Both the position numbers and the translations under genes were made by a program. Of a stretch of DNA of 64,000 bases, positions 7,488-16,437 are shown piece by piece (the stretch's first letter is position 1; the number at the start of each line of letters is the position of its first letter). This DNA comes from Puia dinghuensis (GTDB lineage Bacteria > Bacteroidota > Bacteroidia > Chitinophagales > Chitinophagaceae). The stretch is from assembly GCF_014642875.1 (NCBI RefSeq), contig NZ_BMJC01000002.1, positions 1,054,001-1,118,000 on the forward strand, read 5' to 3'. The notes under the pieces were generated by a model. It saw only the letters and a list, made by a program, of their open reading frames with translations, was not told the origin of the DNA and did no database searches.

Positions 7488-9830
7488 TCAAAAAGAGAAT
7501 TTTTTAACCACCAGGATAGTATTGCTGTAGTTACCCGGACCGGGGATGATGTCGGGCGGATAGCCGTTGGATCCCTGGAGTGCGGGGATGCCAAGACTCC
7601 GGCTGATGACGGAGAGATCGCATTTCTTCTGCGGATCTAGTTGCAGCGTAAGGTCAATCCCTTCGGCACCAACACCCCGATATTCGAGCCAGTGCCAATC
7701 GAAATCCCGGGTGGCATTCCTCGGTTGTGTTGCCTCGTAGAAAGGCTGGCGGCCATCGACGATGATCTCCTCCACCGGGTTGTGCTCACCGAGGACTATG
7801 CGTATGGAGCTGGCGCCCTGTGGGGCATCGCAATGCAGGGAAAGCATCCGCCGCCCGTTTTCGATAGTGTCTTTCCGGATGGTGAGGACGGCCGCAGCCG
7901 CGGGTTCAACGGGGGCTTCGTTCTCCAGGATCTCCCCATGGCCGCCGGGAATGATCGTTGACATGGGGAGAAGCCTGCCGTTTGGAAAGAATTGTTTGTT
8001 CCAATGGTCGGCTTTCTCTTCAAACGAAAGCCAATGGGCCTTGCCCTGGTCGGCGTCGACGAAATAATTGAGATTTGTCTTCATCGGTTCGGCCGGAGTA
8101 AAACCGCGATGCAGGAAGCCGGCTGCCAGGGAGATGATGCACAGGATAGCAGCGGTACCCGGGACCATCCACCGGGATTCGCGGAAGATGATCGACAGCA
8201 GGGGCACCGAGAAGCCGAGCAGGAGGGCGATGAGGACGGGGACGGCGGCGCTTGCCGGCTGCAGGTCGAATGCGATGAAGAACATATAGCAAATGGGCGC
8301 CAGGAAAAGGATGGCGGGGATCAGCAGCAGCCAGGAGATGGCCGCTTCTTTTGTGGAGCCGGGCCGCCGGTGCGCGATGGTCGACGATGCGGGTTGACGG
8401 CTCGCGGGAGTGCTTTTGGCGAAGAAGATAAAATAACCACCCGCCTGGAAAATAAGCAAGGGAAAACAAAGAAAATAGATGGCGGTAGGCATGATAAAGT
8501 AAAGCCCATCGAGTACGATCACCAGTATGATCAGCATGCCCGCGAGAAGCGAGGCCATGTTCCACCGCTGGAGGAGCCAGCGATAGATAAACGTGAAGAT
8601 TGCAAAACCGAGGGCCGTGAGGGCAAAATAATAATATCCCGGGTGATAGGTGTTGGAGTAATAGTCATTGTAGAGCGGGGATACTATCCGGATGCCGAGA
8701 AGGGCGTAATTGCCGGCGAAATACAGGAGCAGCAGCACGAGTGGAAAGGCCAGAAATCCTGCCAGCAGGCCCCGGGCCTTCACCAGCCTGGTGAACCCGC
8801 CCTTGATGAGGCAGGCCAGCAGCAGGATGTTGGTAAGGATGAGGAAGATGATGTTTAGTGAAGCAGGATACCGGATAAACCAGTTGCCGATGAGATTGAA
8901 AAAGCTGAGGTCGGGCGCTTTGGTATCGCGAATATCGAGATCCCCAAAATAACGGGTGAGAGATAGCATATTGTCGCCTTCTTCCTGTATCGTGTTGGGG
9001 TCGATATTGTCGACCCTGTCCGTCATACTGTGATAGTGGACAAAGCCATCGATGAAAGCCATATTGAGGCCGGCGAGGCCGGCCCCTTTCAGCGGCGTAT
9101 AATCCGTATTGTTGGGCAGGCGTTTGTACACCTCATAGTTGAGAGAGGAAGCATTGGGGTGAGCACAGTGGGCATATCCATCGATGACCCAGCCGTTGTC
9201 CTTGTTCGTCTCGGATAGAACATTGACCCCCGAGCTGCCCCGCGCATCGAAATTCAGCACCATACCCACTTCCTTCAGCAAGGGGTTCTCGCGGACAAAG
9301 GCATAGGCGCCGAGCAGGCCGTCCTCTTCGTCATCCGTGAACAGGAAAATGATGTCATTCTTCAGCGGGTGGCCTGTTTTCAGGGCGCGGATCGTCTCGA
9401 GCATAGCGACGCAGCCCGACCCGTCGTCACCGGCCCCAAGGGCATTGGGCTGGGAGTCATAATGAGCCGCGATAAGAACGGCCTTGCTGCCCGAGGCGCC
9501 TTTCAATCGGACGACGATGTTATAGACATTCCCTGCCACCACTCCCCCATTCCGTGTGCTGATAACCGCCGTTGCATGCTGGATGGAAGTGTCGAGTCCC
9601 CATGTCGCGCAGGTGTTGAGAATATAAGCGCGAACGGCGGCATTTGCCGGGGTACCGGTGCTGTGCGGCGCCTTTGCGATCTGGCGTAAATGATCCATGG
9701 CCCTCGCCGCAGAAAAGCTGCCGGCGGCAGGCGAGGAGTTGACACGGGCAGGTGTGGTGTCCAGGTGGATGCAAAGCCAGGCGAAGAGGATAGCCGCGAG
9801 GAGGAAGCCGATTCCGGATTTAAAGCGCAT
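7488..9830 (-). CDS. Membrane-anchored M28 family zinc metallopeptidase
   Basis: This 780-residue protein has an N-terminal signal anchor (residues about 5-22), an M28 aminopeptidase-like domain (about 45-300), roughly eight membrane helices (about 320-600) and a C-terminal extracytoplasmic domain, an architecture like ER metallopeptidase-1. The dinuclear zinc motifs are intact: AAHYDSQPNALGAGDDGSG (His and bridging Asp), FTDDEEDGLLGA (catalytic and ligand Glu), LNFDARGSSG (Asp) and FVHYHSMTDRVDNID (His). It probably trims peptides in the periplasm; the substrate is unknown. It is divergent from the exonuclease gene (64-bp gap) and 69 bp upstream of GH97. Confidence 0.9.
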   Translation of the reverse strand: MRFKSGIGFLLAAILFAWLCIHLDTTPARVNSSPAAGSFSAARAMDHLRQIAKAPHSTGTPANAAVRAYILNTCATWGLDTSIQHATAVISTRNGGVVAGNVYNIVVRLKGASGSKAVLIAAHYDSQPNALGAGDDGSGCVAMLETIRALKTGHPLKNDIIFLFTDDEEDGLLGAYAFVRENPLLKEVGMVLNFDARGSSGVNVLSETNKDNGWVIDGYAHCAHPNASSLNYEVYKRLPNNTDYTPLKGAGLAGLNMAFIDGFVHYHSMTDRVDNIDPNTIQEEGDNMLSLTRYFGDLDIRDTKAPDLSFFNLIGNWFIRYPASLNIIFLILTNILLLACLIKGGFTRLVKARGLLAGFLAFPLVLLLLYFAGNYALLGIRIVSPLYNDYYSNTYHPGYYYFALTALGFAIFTFIYRWLLQRWNMASLLAGMLIILVIVLDGLYFIMPTAIYFLCFPLLIFQAGGYFIFFAKSTPASRQPASSTIAHRRPGSTKEAAISWLLLIPAILFLAPICYMFFIAFDLQPASAAVPVLIALLLGFSVPLLSIIFRESRWMVPGTAAILCIISLAAGFLHRGFTPAEPMKTNLNYFVDADQGKAHWLSFEEKADHWNKQFFPNGRLLPMSTIIPGGHGEILENEAPVEPAAAAVLTIRKDTIENGRRMLSLHCDAPQGASSIRIVLGEHNPVEEIIVDGRQPFYEATQPRNATRDFDWHWLEYRGVGAEGIDLTLQLDPQKKCDLSVISRSLGIPALQGSNGYPPDIIPGPGNYSNTILVVKKFSF

Positions 9831-9894
9831 ACAGATGGTGTGTGGTGCTTCAATTTACGACTATTACAGTAATTTTATCCTACAAAAGGCACTC

Positions 9895-10665
9895 ATGAAA
9901 ATCGCTACCTATAACGTCAACGGCATCTCTGCCCGGCTGCCGGTGCTGCTCCGCTGGCTGGCCGAGACAAAACCGGATATCGCCTGCTTACAGGAATTGA
10001 AGGCGCCCCAGGAAAAATTTCCCGAACAGGAGATCCGCAACGCGGGCTACGAAGCCATCTGGCACGGTCAAAAGAGCTGGAACGGCGTAGCCATATTGTC
10101 ACGGGCCGGCAAGCCCGAAGAGGTGCGGCGGACGTTGCCGGGTGATGATGAAGATACACATAGCCGCTATATCGAGGCCACGGTGGATGGCGTCGTTGTC
10201 GGCTGTCTGTACCTGCCAAACGGCAACCCGGCTCCCGGCCCGAAATTCGACTATAAGCTGCGCTGGTTCGAGCGGCTGACGCATCATGCGGCCTCGCTGT
10301 TGCATTCGGGTAAGCCCGTGATCCTCACCGGGGATTACAATGTCATGCCGACCGAGCTGGACGTATATAAGCCGGAGAACTGGGTGGATGACGCGCTGTT
10401 CCGGCCGGAGGTGCGGTCAGCTTTTCATACGCTCGTGGCACAGGGGTGGACCGACGCCATCCGGAAGCTGCACCCGGATGAGAAGATCTATACTTTCTGG
10501 GATTATTTCCGCAATGCCTATGGCCGCAACGCCGGGCTGCGTATCGACCACTTCCTGTTGAGCCCAGCCGTGGCCGGCCGCCTGCATGCCGCGGGTGTCG
10601 ACAAGGATGTCCGTGGTTGGGAGAAGTCAAGTGATCATGCGCCGGTGTGGATCGAACTAAAGTGA
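9895..10665 (+). CDS. xth: Exodeoxyribonuclease III
   Basis: The enzyme is a 3'-5' exonuclease and AP endonuclease of base-excision repair. The start is placed at ATG 9895 (MKIATYNVNGISARL), giving 256 residues; a longer open frame runs back into the M28 gene and is not credible. The endonuclease/exonuclease/phosphatase motifs are complete: the N-terminal NVNGISAR, the metal-binding glutamate in ACLQELKAPQEKFP, GDYNVMPTELDVY, the C-terminal LRIDHFLLSP and SSDHAPVWIEL with the catalytic Asp-His. It is convergent with the DUF5686 gene, whose stop lies 18 bp away. Confidence 0.95.
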   Translation: MKIATYNVNGISARLPVLLRWLAETKPDIACLQELKAPQEKFPEQEIRNAGYEAIWHGQKSWNGVAILSRAGKPEEVRRTLPGDDEDTHSRYIEATVDGVVVGCLYLPNGNPAPGPKFDYKLRWFERLTHHAASLLHSGKPVILTGDYNVMPTELDVYKPENWVDDALFRPEVRSAFHTLVAQGWTDAIRKLHPDEKIYTFWDYFRNAYGRNAGLRIDHFLLSPAVAGRLHAAGVDKDVRGWEKSSDHAPVWIELK

Positions 10666-10683
10666 ATCAGGTAAGGAGGAGAA

Positions 10684-13155
10684 TCAGAACTGGATATGAA
10701 AGCTGCCAAAGACCCCGAAATTACCGGGTAGGTTTGGCCGGACGGGAAGCCATGTACCCATGTAGACGGGCCGGACGGGCGCAAATCGCCATACACAATC
10801 GAGCCGGAAATACTTGAAGATATTGTCAAGGCCGGTACCCAGTTCGATATAGGGTCTTCCGTTGAGCGATTTCATCCGGTAGTTACCATATTCCCAGCGG
10901 TTGAGTTTCTTATCCGCCGCAGACAGATCGCCCCACACCGCTTTTACATTCCAGAACTGGCGAACTTTGAGCCGGCGCACCAACGGCAGGAGGTTCAACA
11001 ACTTTTTGTCAAAATTATGTTCAACGGAAAACCCGGCATACCGGTCGCTGACATATTCATACCGGCTCATGAGGTTGAATGCCTGTTTGGAATAATAATA
11101 AGTTTCGTTGCCGGGATGTACCTCCAGCAGCATAAATGGCAGCGGATCGCCCCATATCCGCCCTCCGTACACCTGGTAACTGATGTGGCCCCAGCCCGGG
11201 AGATGGACGTTTTGGGTGATGATGGCGTTGAGTTTCTGATAGCGGTAATCGCCACCCGCCATCCCCGGGATCCCTACGGCATACCCGAGTTCGAAGGGAG
11301 TATAGCGCAGCCGGAGCCCTAATTCGGTGTTGATAATATCTTTCTCATTGCTCGCGATCATTTTTATCGGCGGCAGGGGATTAAAGGTCGTATAGGTGCT
11401 GCGACTGAGAAGCAACTGGGCCGAGAAAGCCTTGCCCCACTCCTTGGTGACCCCGGTTCTTTCCTGGGTGACCATGATGAATTTCTGCCGGATGCCGGGC
11501 CTGCGGATCAACTGGCTGAATAGATTGTCTGTAGAAACACCTTCCTCATCGTTGCGAGCCCGTCCGTTGTCGAGGTCATGCAAGTACGAAGCCTCAACGG
11601 AATATCCGCCATTACCCGGGAGTTTATAGCGGGTTTCGAGTTGCCCTTTGAATTGGTTATCACCGGCGCCATAGGCAAGATAGCCATGGAGCCAGAGCTG
11701 TTTGCTGAACTTTTGGGTGGTAGCCAAATCGAAGCGCAACCTCAGCTTTTCGCGCTGGTTACCGCTGATCCATTTATACCAGGGTCCTATCTCTACTGTC
11801 CCGAGCGGCTTGCGGCCATCGATGAGGAATTCTGCGGTGTGGACATAGGATTGAAATAAGGGGATGCTCTGAAGCGTATCCGATAGTTTGTAGACTTTCC
11901 CTTCATTGACGCTAAGGGGTTCGGGGCGATACAAGTCCCACCAGGCGTCCGGCCGGATCTTCGCATCGGCAGCTACAACGATCTGTTCAGGCTGGGTATT
12001 CTTGTCCAGGATGGCAGCTATTTCCGGCCGATCGATCTGCACTTGCCGGTAAAGGATGGTCTGCCGGGCGATGAGCGACAACTTTTCTTTTTTCAGCGGA
12101 GATATCTCGACTACGAATTGATCCCGGGAAAAGATCCATGTATTGTCCGGCTGCCGGACGAATTCCTGCCGGATGGTGAACCGGTGAACGAAGTTGATGT
12201 CTGCCGTAGAAGATATATCGAGATCTATACTGCTGACGGCCCAGGTAGCCTGGTGGATCCAACAATTCCCTGAAAAGGTATTCTCACCAGGGCGTTTGGG
12301 CGAAAAGAAAAGATGCAGGTACCGCTGACCGTCGATATACTGCGTGTCAGCGCCCCGGTAGTTATAATGTGCGTCGCCCGAACTGCTGAGGGGGCTGATG
12401 AATTCCTTTCCGAACAACGTAATATAATTCTCATACACATTTATGCTTTGCTCGATGCCCCCGATGAAATGCAGTACGCCTTCATTCTTCAATCCACTGG
12501 TGCGGACAGCAGCGATCTCTTCCCGCCTTTTTCGGGGATGTGCGCTGTAATAGCATTTGCCGGATGATTCCTTCATGAACACCGGCAGAAAAGGCTTGTC
12601 GCCGGATACGCTGTCAATATCATTCGCGATGAAGCCAAAGGGTTTCATGAGCTTCACCTTCGCCAATCCCTCCCGGGTCACATTGTTGAGGTCGAGCTCC
12701 AGCTTCCTGTACACGTCGCTGGAAAAGGAATGGTATTTATAGGGGTTATTCACCTGCTTGTGCTGGACGATCTTTTTCCACCAGAACAGCCCCCGGTTGT
12801 ATCTTGCCATTACCACCACCTCTTCCGCCTGTTTTTCGGGTAATTCCACGGTCAATTCACCGGTATCTTGCGGACTGACGGGGATGGATACGGTGGAATA
12901 GCCTGCACAGCTGATGATGAGGGTATCCGGCACATTGTTCCAGGGAATATGAAAACGACCGGTACTATCCGTCACGGCGCCCCTGGTGTTGTTTTTCCAA
13001 ATAACACTGGCAAGGAAAATTTTTTCCCTGGAAGACTGATTAACAACTATACCATGAATAAATCGGTTCTGTGCCGGCAGTTGGAGGAAGATGCCGCCAA
13101 GACAAATACATAGAAGTAAAGGCCTGTAACCTGTTGAAGGGGAAACAGTTAGCAT
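10684..13155 (-). CDS. DUF5686 outer-membrane protein with carboxypeptidase-regulatory-like domain
   Basis: The 823-residue product has an N-terminal hydrophobic export signal (residues about 12-28) and then a CarboxypepD_reg-like beta-sandwich (about 33-110: HGIVVNQSSREKIFLASVIWK, DTLIISCAGYSTVSIPV, TVELPEKQAEEVVV). The long remainder matches the DUF5686 family in length and composition: alternating aromatic and polar beta strands and a C-terminal segment ending in FGSFHIQF, as in outer-membrane beta-barrels. The family is common in Bacteroidota and has no established function. The gene stands alone, convergent with xth and 69 bp downstream of the hybrid kinase. Confidence 0.88.
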   Translation of the reverse strand: MLTVSPSTGYRPLLLCICLGGIFLQLPAQNRFIHGIVVNQSSREKIFLASVIWKNNTRGAVTDSTGRFHIPWNNVPDTLIISCAGYSTVSIPVSPQDTGELTVELPEKQAEEVVVMARYNRGLFWWKKIVQHKQVNNPYKYHSFSSDVYRKLELDLNNVTREGLAKVKLMKPFGFIANDIDSVSGDKPFLPVFMKESSGKCYYSAHPRKRREEIAAVRTSGLKNEGVLHFIGGIEQSINVYENYITLFGKEFISPLSSSGDAHYNYRGADTQYIDGQRYLHLFFSPKRPGENTFSGNCWIHQATWAVSSIDLDISSTADINFVHRFTIRQEFVRQPDNTWIFSRDQFVVEISPLKKEKLSLIARQTILYRQVQIDRPEIAAILDKNTQPEQIVVAADAKIRPDAWWDLYRPEPLSVNEGKVYKLSDTLQSIPLFQSYVHTAEFLIDGRKPLGTVEIGPWYKWISGNQREKLRLRFDLATTQKFSKQLWLHGYLAYGAGDNQFKGQLETRYKLPGNGGYSVEASYLHDLDNGRARNDEEGVSTDNLFSQLIRRPGIRQKFIMVTQERTGVTKEWGKAFSAQLLLSRSTYTTFNPLPPIKMIASNEKDIINTELGLRLRYTPFELGYAVGIPGMAGGDYRYQKLNAIITQNVHLPGWGHISYQVYGGRIWGDPLPFMLLEVHPGNETYYYSKQAFNLMSRYEYVSDRYAGFSVEHNFDKKLLNLLPLVRRLKVRQFWNVKAVWGDLSAADKKLNRWEYGNYRMKSLNGRPYIELGTGLDNIFKYFRLDCVWRFAPVRPVYMGTWLPVRPNLPGNFGVFGSFHIQF

Positions 13156-13224
13156 ACGGACGGGGTGTTTCGCGTGTTAGGCGGTCATAGGTTAAAGCGA
13201 AAAATACTCCTTTTTTCCGAAGGA

Positions 13225-15168
13225 TCAAAGCGTTGAGCTGATTTGAATAGCGCGGAGCCTGGTCACGACTTCGCCGACTACATCCGCCACGGTGGTCACG
13301 AGCTGGTCGAGGCGGTCGGATGAGACCCGGGTGAGCGCAAGGCTTTCCAATTCTCTTATCTCCTGGTAGAGCGAGTCGATGGAAAGGTTGTGGAGGATGG
13401 GCTTCAGCAAATGCGCCTTCTCATGCACCGCCGCAAAATCCCCGGTGGCGGCTGCGACCTGCAATTCATGCACCGCCACTGGAACCTGCTCGATGAAAAG
13501 CCGGATCATCTTTTTTATAAAATCCTGGTTGCCCTGACCGATGGCTTCCAGCCGGTGAAAATCGTATAAGGCAGGCCGGTAGGATTCATCCGCGGACTGA
13601 TGGGCGTTGGCCCCGTCTGCGCTGGCAACACCGTCGTCTGCTTGCATGGGTTGTTTGGCAAGCCAGTGGGAAAGCATATTGATAAAGGCGCCTTCTTCGA
13701 AGGGTTTTGAAAGATAGTCGTTCATCCCCGCCGACAGACACTTATCGCTCTCTCCCCGGATAGCATTCGCCGTAAGCGCGATGAGCGGCAGGGTCGCGCT
13801 GATCTCGCTCCGGATGATCTGGGAGGCCTCCAGGCCGCTCATAACGGGCATCTGAATATCCAACAGGACGATGTCCACGGGCTGGCTGCGCAAAAAATCA
13901 ATCGCTTCCTTGCCGTTGGCCGCTTCGAACAGGATGGTGCCGTAATTTTCCAGGATGGTGATAGCCACCAGCCGGTTCATATCGTTGTCATCGACGAGCA
14001 GGATCTTTTTGTTCTTCAGGATATCGGAGTTGACAGGCGCCTTGTCCCGGGAGGAAAGATCGGCCTCACTGCCTTTTTCCAGGGGGATAACAAGGGACAC
14101 CGTTGTGCCGACCCCTTTCTGGCTGGCGACGCGGATCTCGCCACCCATCAGTTCGATGAGTTCTTTGCAGATGCTCATGCCCAGTCCAGTGCCGCCGAAC
14201 TTGCGGGTGACCGAATCATATTCCTGGGTGAACTTATCGAAGAGGTTTTGTATGAAGCTTTGGTCCATTCCCATACCGGTGTCAGCGACCTCGATGAGTA
14301 TCTTTTGCAAGTGGGCCTTATCCTCCAGCACCCTGCAGGAAAGGCCGACGCCGCCTTCCGAGGTAAACTTTATCGCATTGCTCAGCAAATTGAGCAATAC
14401 CTGGTTGAGCCGGTAGGGGTCGCCGATGAATACCGCGGACAGAAGAGGATCGCAGAAATCGATCTGCAATTGCAGCCCCTTTTCTTCGGCCCTGTGCATC
14501 ATCACCTGCAGGGCTCTGTTGATCACGGTGGCGGGCTGGAATCCGATCTTTTCGAGACCCAGTTTCCCCGCCTTTATCTTTGTCAGATCGAGGATGTCAT
14601 TGAGGATGACCAGCAGGTTCTCGGAAGCGGAATGGATGGTGTCGAGGTAGAAACGCTGCTTATCGTCGAGGTTGGTCTTTGCCAGTTGTCCCGCCATTCC
14701 CAGCACGGCGTTCATAGGTGTGCGGATCTCATGGCTCATATTGGCGAGGAAGTTGTCCTTCGACCGGGCAAACTGTTCGGCCTGCTCACGCGCTTCGATG
14801 AGGTCGGCCTCGATCTGCCGCTGCCGGGAAAGTTGAGCCTCCAGTTGAGCGAGGGTAGCATTAAGGCTATCCTCATCCGAACCGGCGGGGCTACCCTGAA
14901 CATGTGGTTCGTCCAGCCGGCCAATGGCTTCCTTGAGCACTTTTATCGCCTGCCACCGGCCCAGCACCTCCGCCTTTAATTTGTCATTGATGCGGATATA
15001 TTCCTCTTCATTGAGGCGGGAAGCATGGTCCGCGAGGGCTTTGTCCTTTTCAAAAGCATTGTACGAGTCATTCACTGCCTCCGCAAAGCGCGTCAGCCGC
15101 TCGTCGGACCACAGTTCTTCGGGCAAGTGTTTCCTGATCTGCCTGACAAGTAATTTATGAAGGGGCAT
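13225..15168 (-). CDS. Hybrid sensor histidine kinase with receiver and Hpt domains
   Basis: This 647-residue cytoplasmic phosphorelay protein has, in order, an N-terminal helical region with a coiled coil (about 40-140), a HisKA domain with phosphoacceptor H146 in NMSHEIRTPMNAVLGM, a HATPase domain (N box LLNLLSNAIKFT, G1 VADTGMGM, G2 FGGTGLGMSICKEL), a receiver domain (KILLVDDNDMNRL, acceptor D437 in VDIVLLDIQMPVMSG, SKPF) and a C-terminal Hpt domain (acceptor H586 in EKAHLLKPILHNL). The Hpt sequence has LKP where most have LKG. No membrane segment or DNA-binding domain is present. It lies 10 bp downstream of the FIST gene, which probably supplies the sensory input. No dedicated output regulator is adjacent. 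Confidence 0.95.
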   Translation of the reverse strand: MPLHKLLVRQIRKHLPEELWSDERLTRFAEAVNDSYNAFEKDKALADHASRLNEEEYIRINDKLKAEVLGRWQAIKVLKEAIGRLDEPHVQGSPAGSDEDSLNATLAQLEAQLSRQRQIEADLIEAREQAEQFARSKDNFLANMSHEIRTPMNAVLGMAGQLAKTNLDDKQRFYLDTIHSASENLLVILNDILDLTKIKAGKLGLEKIGFQPATVINRALQVMMHRAEEKGLQLQIDFCDPLLSAVFIGDPYRLNQVLLNLLSNAIKFTSEGGVGLSCRVLEDKAHLQKILIEVADTGMGMDQSFIQNLFDKFTQEYDSVTRKFGGTGLGMSICKELIELMGGEIRVASQKGVGTTVSLVIPLEKGSEADLSSRDKAPVNSDILKNKKILLVDDNDMNRLVAITILENYGTILFEAANGKEAIDFLRSQPVDIVLLDIQMPVMSGLEASQIIRSEISATLPLIALTANAIRGESDKCLSAGMNDYLSKPFEEGAFINMLSHWLAKQPMQADDGVASADGANAHQSADESYRPALYDFHRLEAIGQGNQDFIKKMIRLFIEQVPVAVHELQVAAATGDFAAVHEKAHLLKPILHNLSIDSLYQEIRELESLALTRVSSDRLDQLVTTVADVVGEVVTRLRAIQISSTL

Positions 15169-15178
15169 TTCGACAGGA

Positions 15179-16327
15179 TTATCGTTCGGAGAAATTGGTG
15201 ATCGTCATCGTCTGGTTATGCAGCTGGCATTGCGTCCGCGCAAATGGCGGGGCGATCTCGCCATAGGAGTAGAAACCGGTGACCAGGGTCTTATCCCCAA
15301 AAACCTCTTTCACTGCCTCCACCTCTTCGGTGACCCGGCTAGCGAGGATGATCTTCCGGCCTACACAACTGATCAGGAGGGAGAGCGAGGGCTTGCTGTC
15401 GCGCTGGGCCGTCAAGGTCTGGTTGGCTGCCGCACTGGCTGCATCGACCAGCCGGTCGAAATTCGCTTTCATAAACCGAACGCCGGCGCCTTCCGGAACG
15501 TCGCCCGCGAAGAACATGCTCCCGGACTCTTCATCGATGGACAGGATGGTGCGCACCACCGGCTCTTCCCCATTCGAAAGCCGGACCATCAACGGGAAGA
15601 GCAGGGCCGATCCGGGTAGTTCTTCCGCATAGGGGCCCAGGTATTTCTTGTATAGGTGGAGAGCAGATTCGTCGTCGATCATAAAAAGCTGGTTGCCCTT
15701 GCTGCGGGTGATGGTTCGCTCGGGACCGAAGGATTCCCAACCGCCCATCGAACCATGAGAGACCTGGAGGTGACTGCCGTATAATCCAATCGCCACGATC
15801 TGTCCATGCCCGGGCTTTGCATTGAGTCCCACAAGCGTGCTTTTGAAAGCGGCGCCATCCCCCGCCAGCCCGCCGGTGACCGGAATGCTGTCCTGCACCT
15901 GGCTGTTGATGCCTTTTACCAGTTCGCTCCCGTTGACCTTGCTGCCGTCTGAAAGGACCAGGATATACGAAAGCTCATCAAAGGCCATCAAGTTACTTAC
16001 CAGCGCCTTTCCCGCTTCAAGGCTGCAGCCGTTGAAGTCCGCAATATTTACTATCGCCGATCGGACCTGCGTCTTGTCGAATTCGACCGCCGTCACGGAT
16101 GCCGAACCTTCATGAACGCTATCGCCGAAGATCTCGCCCGCCGTCGAGCAAAGGACGATCTCCGCATGGGGATAATCCTGGCGCAGCTGACTGTAAAAAT
16201 CATCTGGCGCCAGCACGGCCTTATCGGCAAGCGCTATCACCAGGCTCACCTTCGACTTGTCCAGGTTGTCGTTATCGGGATGGCCGCGCCATTCACGGCC
16301 CTGAAGGGAAAAGATCGCGGTTCGCAT
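15179..16327 (-). CDS. FIST N/C-domain small-ligand sensor protein
   Basis: The 382-residue protein shows the FIST_N domain (about residues 30-225: ADKAVLAPDDFYSQLRQDYP, EIVLCSTAGEIFGDS, LSDGSKVNGSELVKG, TGGLAGDGAAF) and the FIST_C domain (about 235-370: LYKKYLGPYAEELPGSALLFPL, SCVGRKIILASRVTEEVEAV, TGFYSYGEIAPP). FIST domains are cytoplasmic and proposed to bind small ligands such as amino acids. The gene is first in a two-gene operon, 10 bp ahead of the hybrid kinase, so the pair probably forms a split sensor-kinase. The ligand is not known. Confidence 0.93.
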   Translation of the reverse strand: MRTAIFSLQGREWRGHPDNDNLDKSKVSLVIALADKAVLAPDDFYSQLRQDYPHAEIVLCSTAGEIFGDSVHEGSASVTAVEFDKTQVRSAIVNIADFNGCSLEAGKALVSNLMAFDELSYILVLSDGSKVNGSELVKGINSQVQDSIPVTGGLAGDGAAFKSTLVGLNAKPGHGQIVAIGLYGSHLQVSHGSMGGWESFGPERTITRSKGNQLFMIDDESALHLYKKYLGPYAEELPGSALLFPLMVRLSNGEEPVVRTILSIDEESGSMFFAGDVPEGAGVRFMKANFDRLVDAASAAANQTLTAQRDSKPSLSLLISCVGRKIILASRVTEEVEAVKEVFGDKTLVTGFYSYGEIAPPFARTQCQLHNQTMTITNFSER

Positions 16328-16437
16328 ATCTTATTATTTTACTACCGCGAACGGGCAGATGAGTACCAAACGTCGGATGCCCGGTGATTATTACATGATT
16401 TTAAATAAAATTGCTAACGTAAACTAAGTGCAAACTC

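Noticed and set aside
9697-9894. N-terminal extension of the exonuclease III frame
   Set aside because: It lies inside the divergent M28 gene and precedes the canonical MKIATYNVNG start at 9895.
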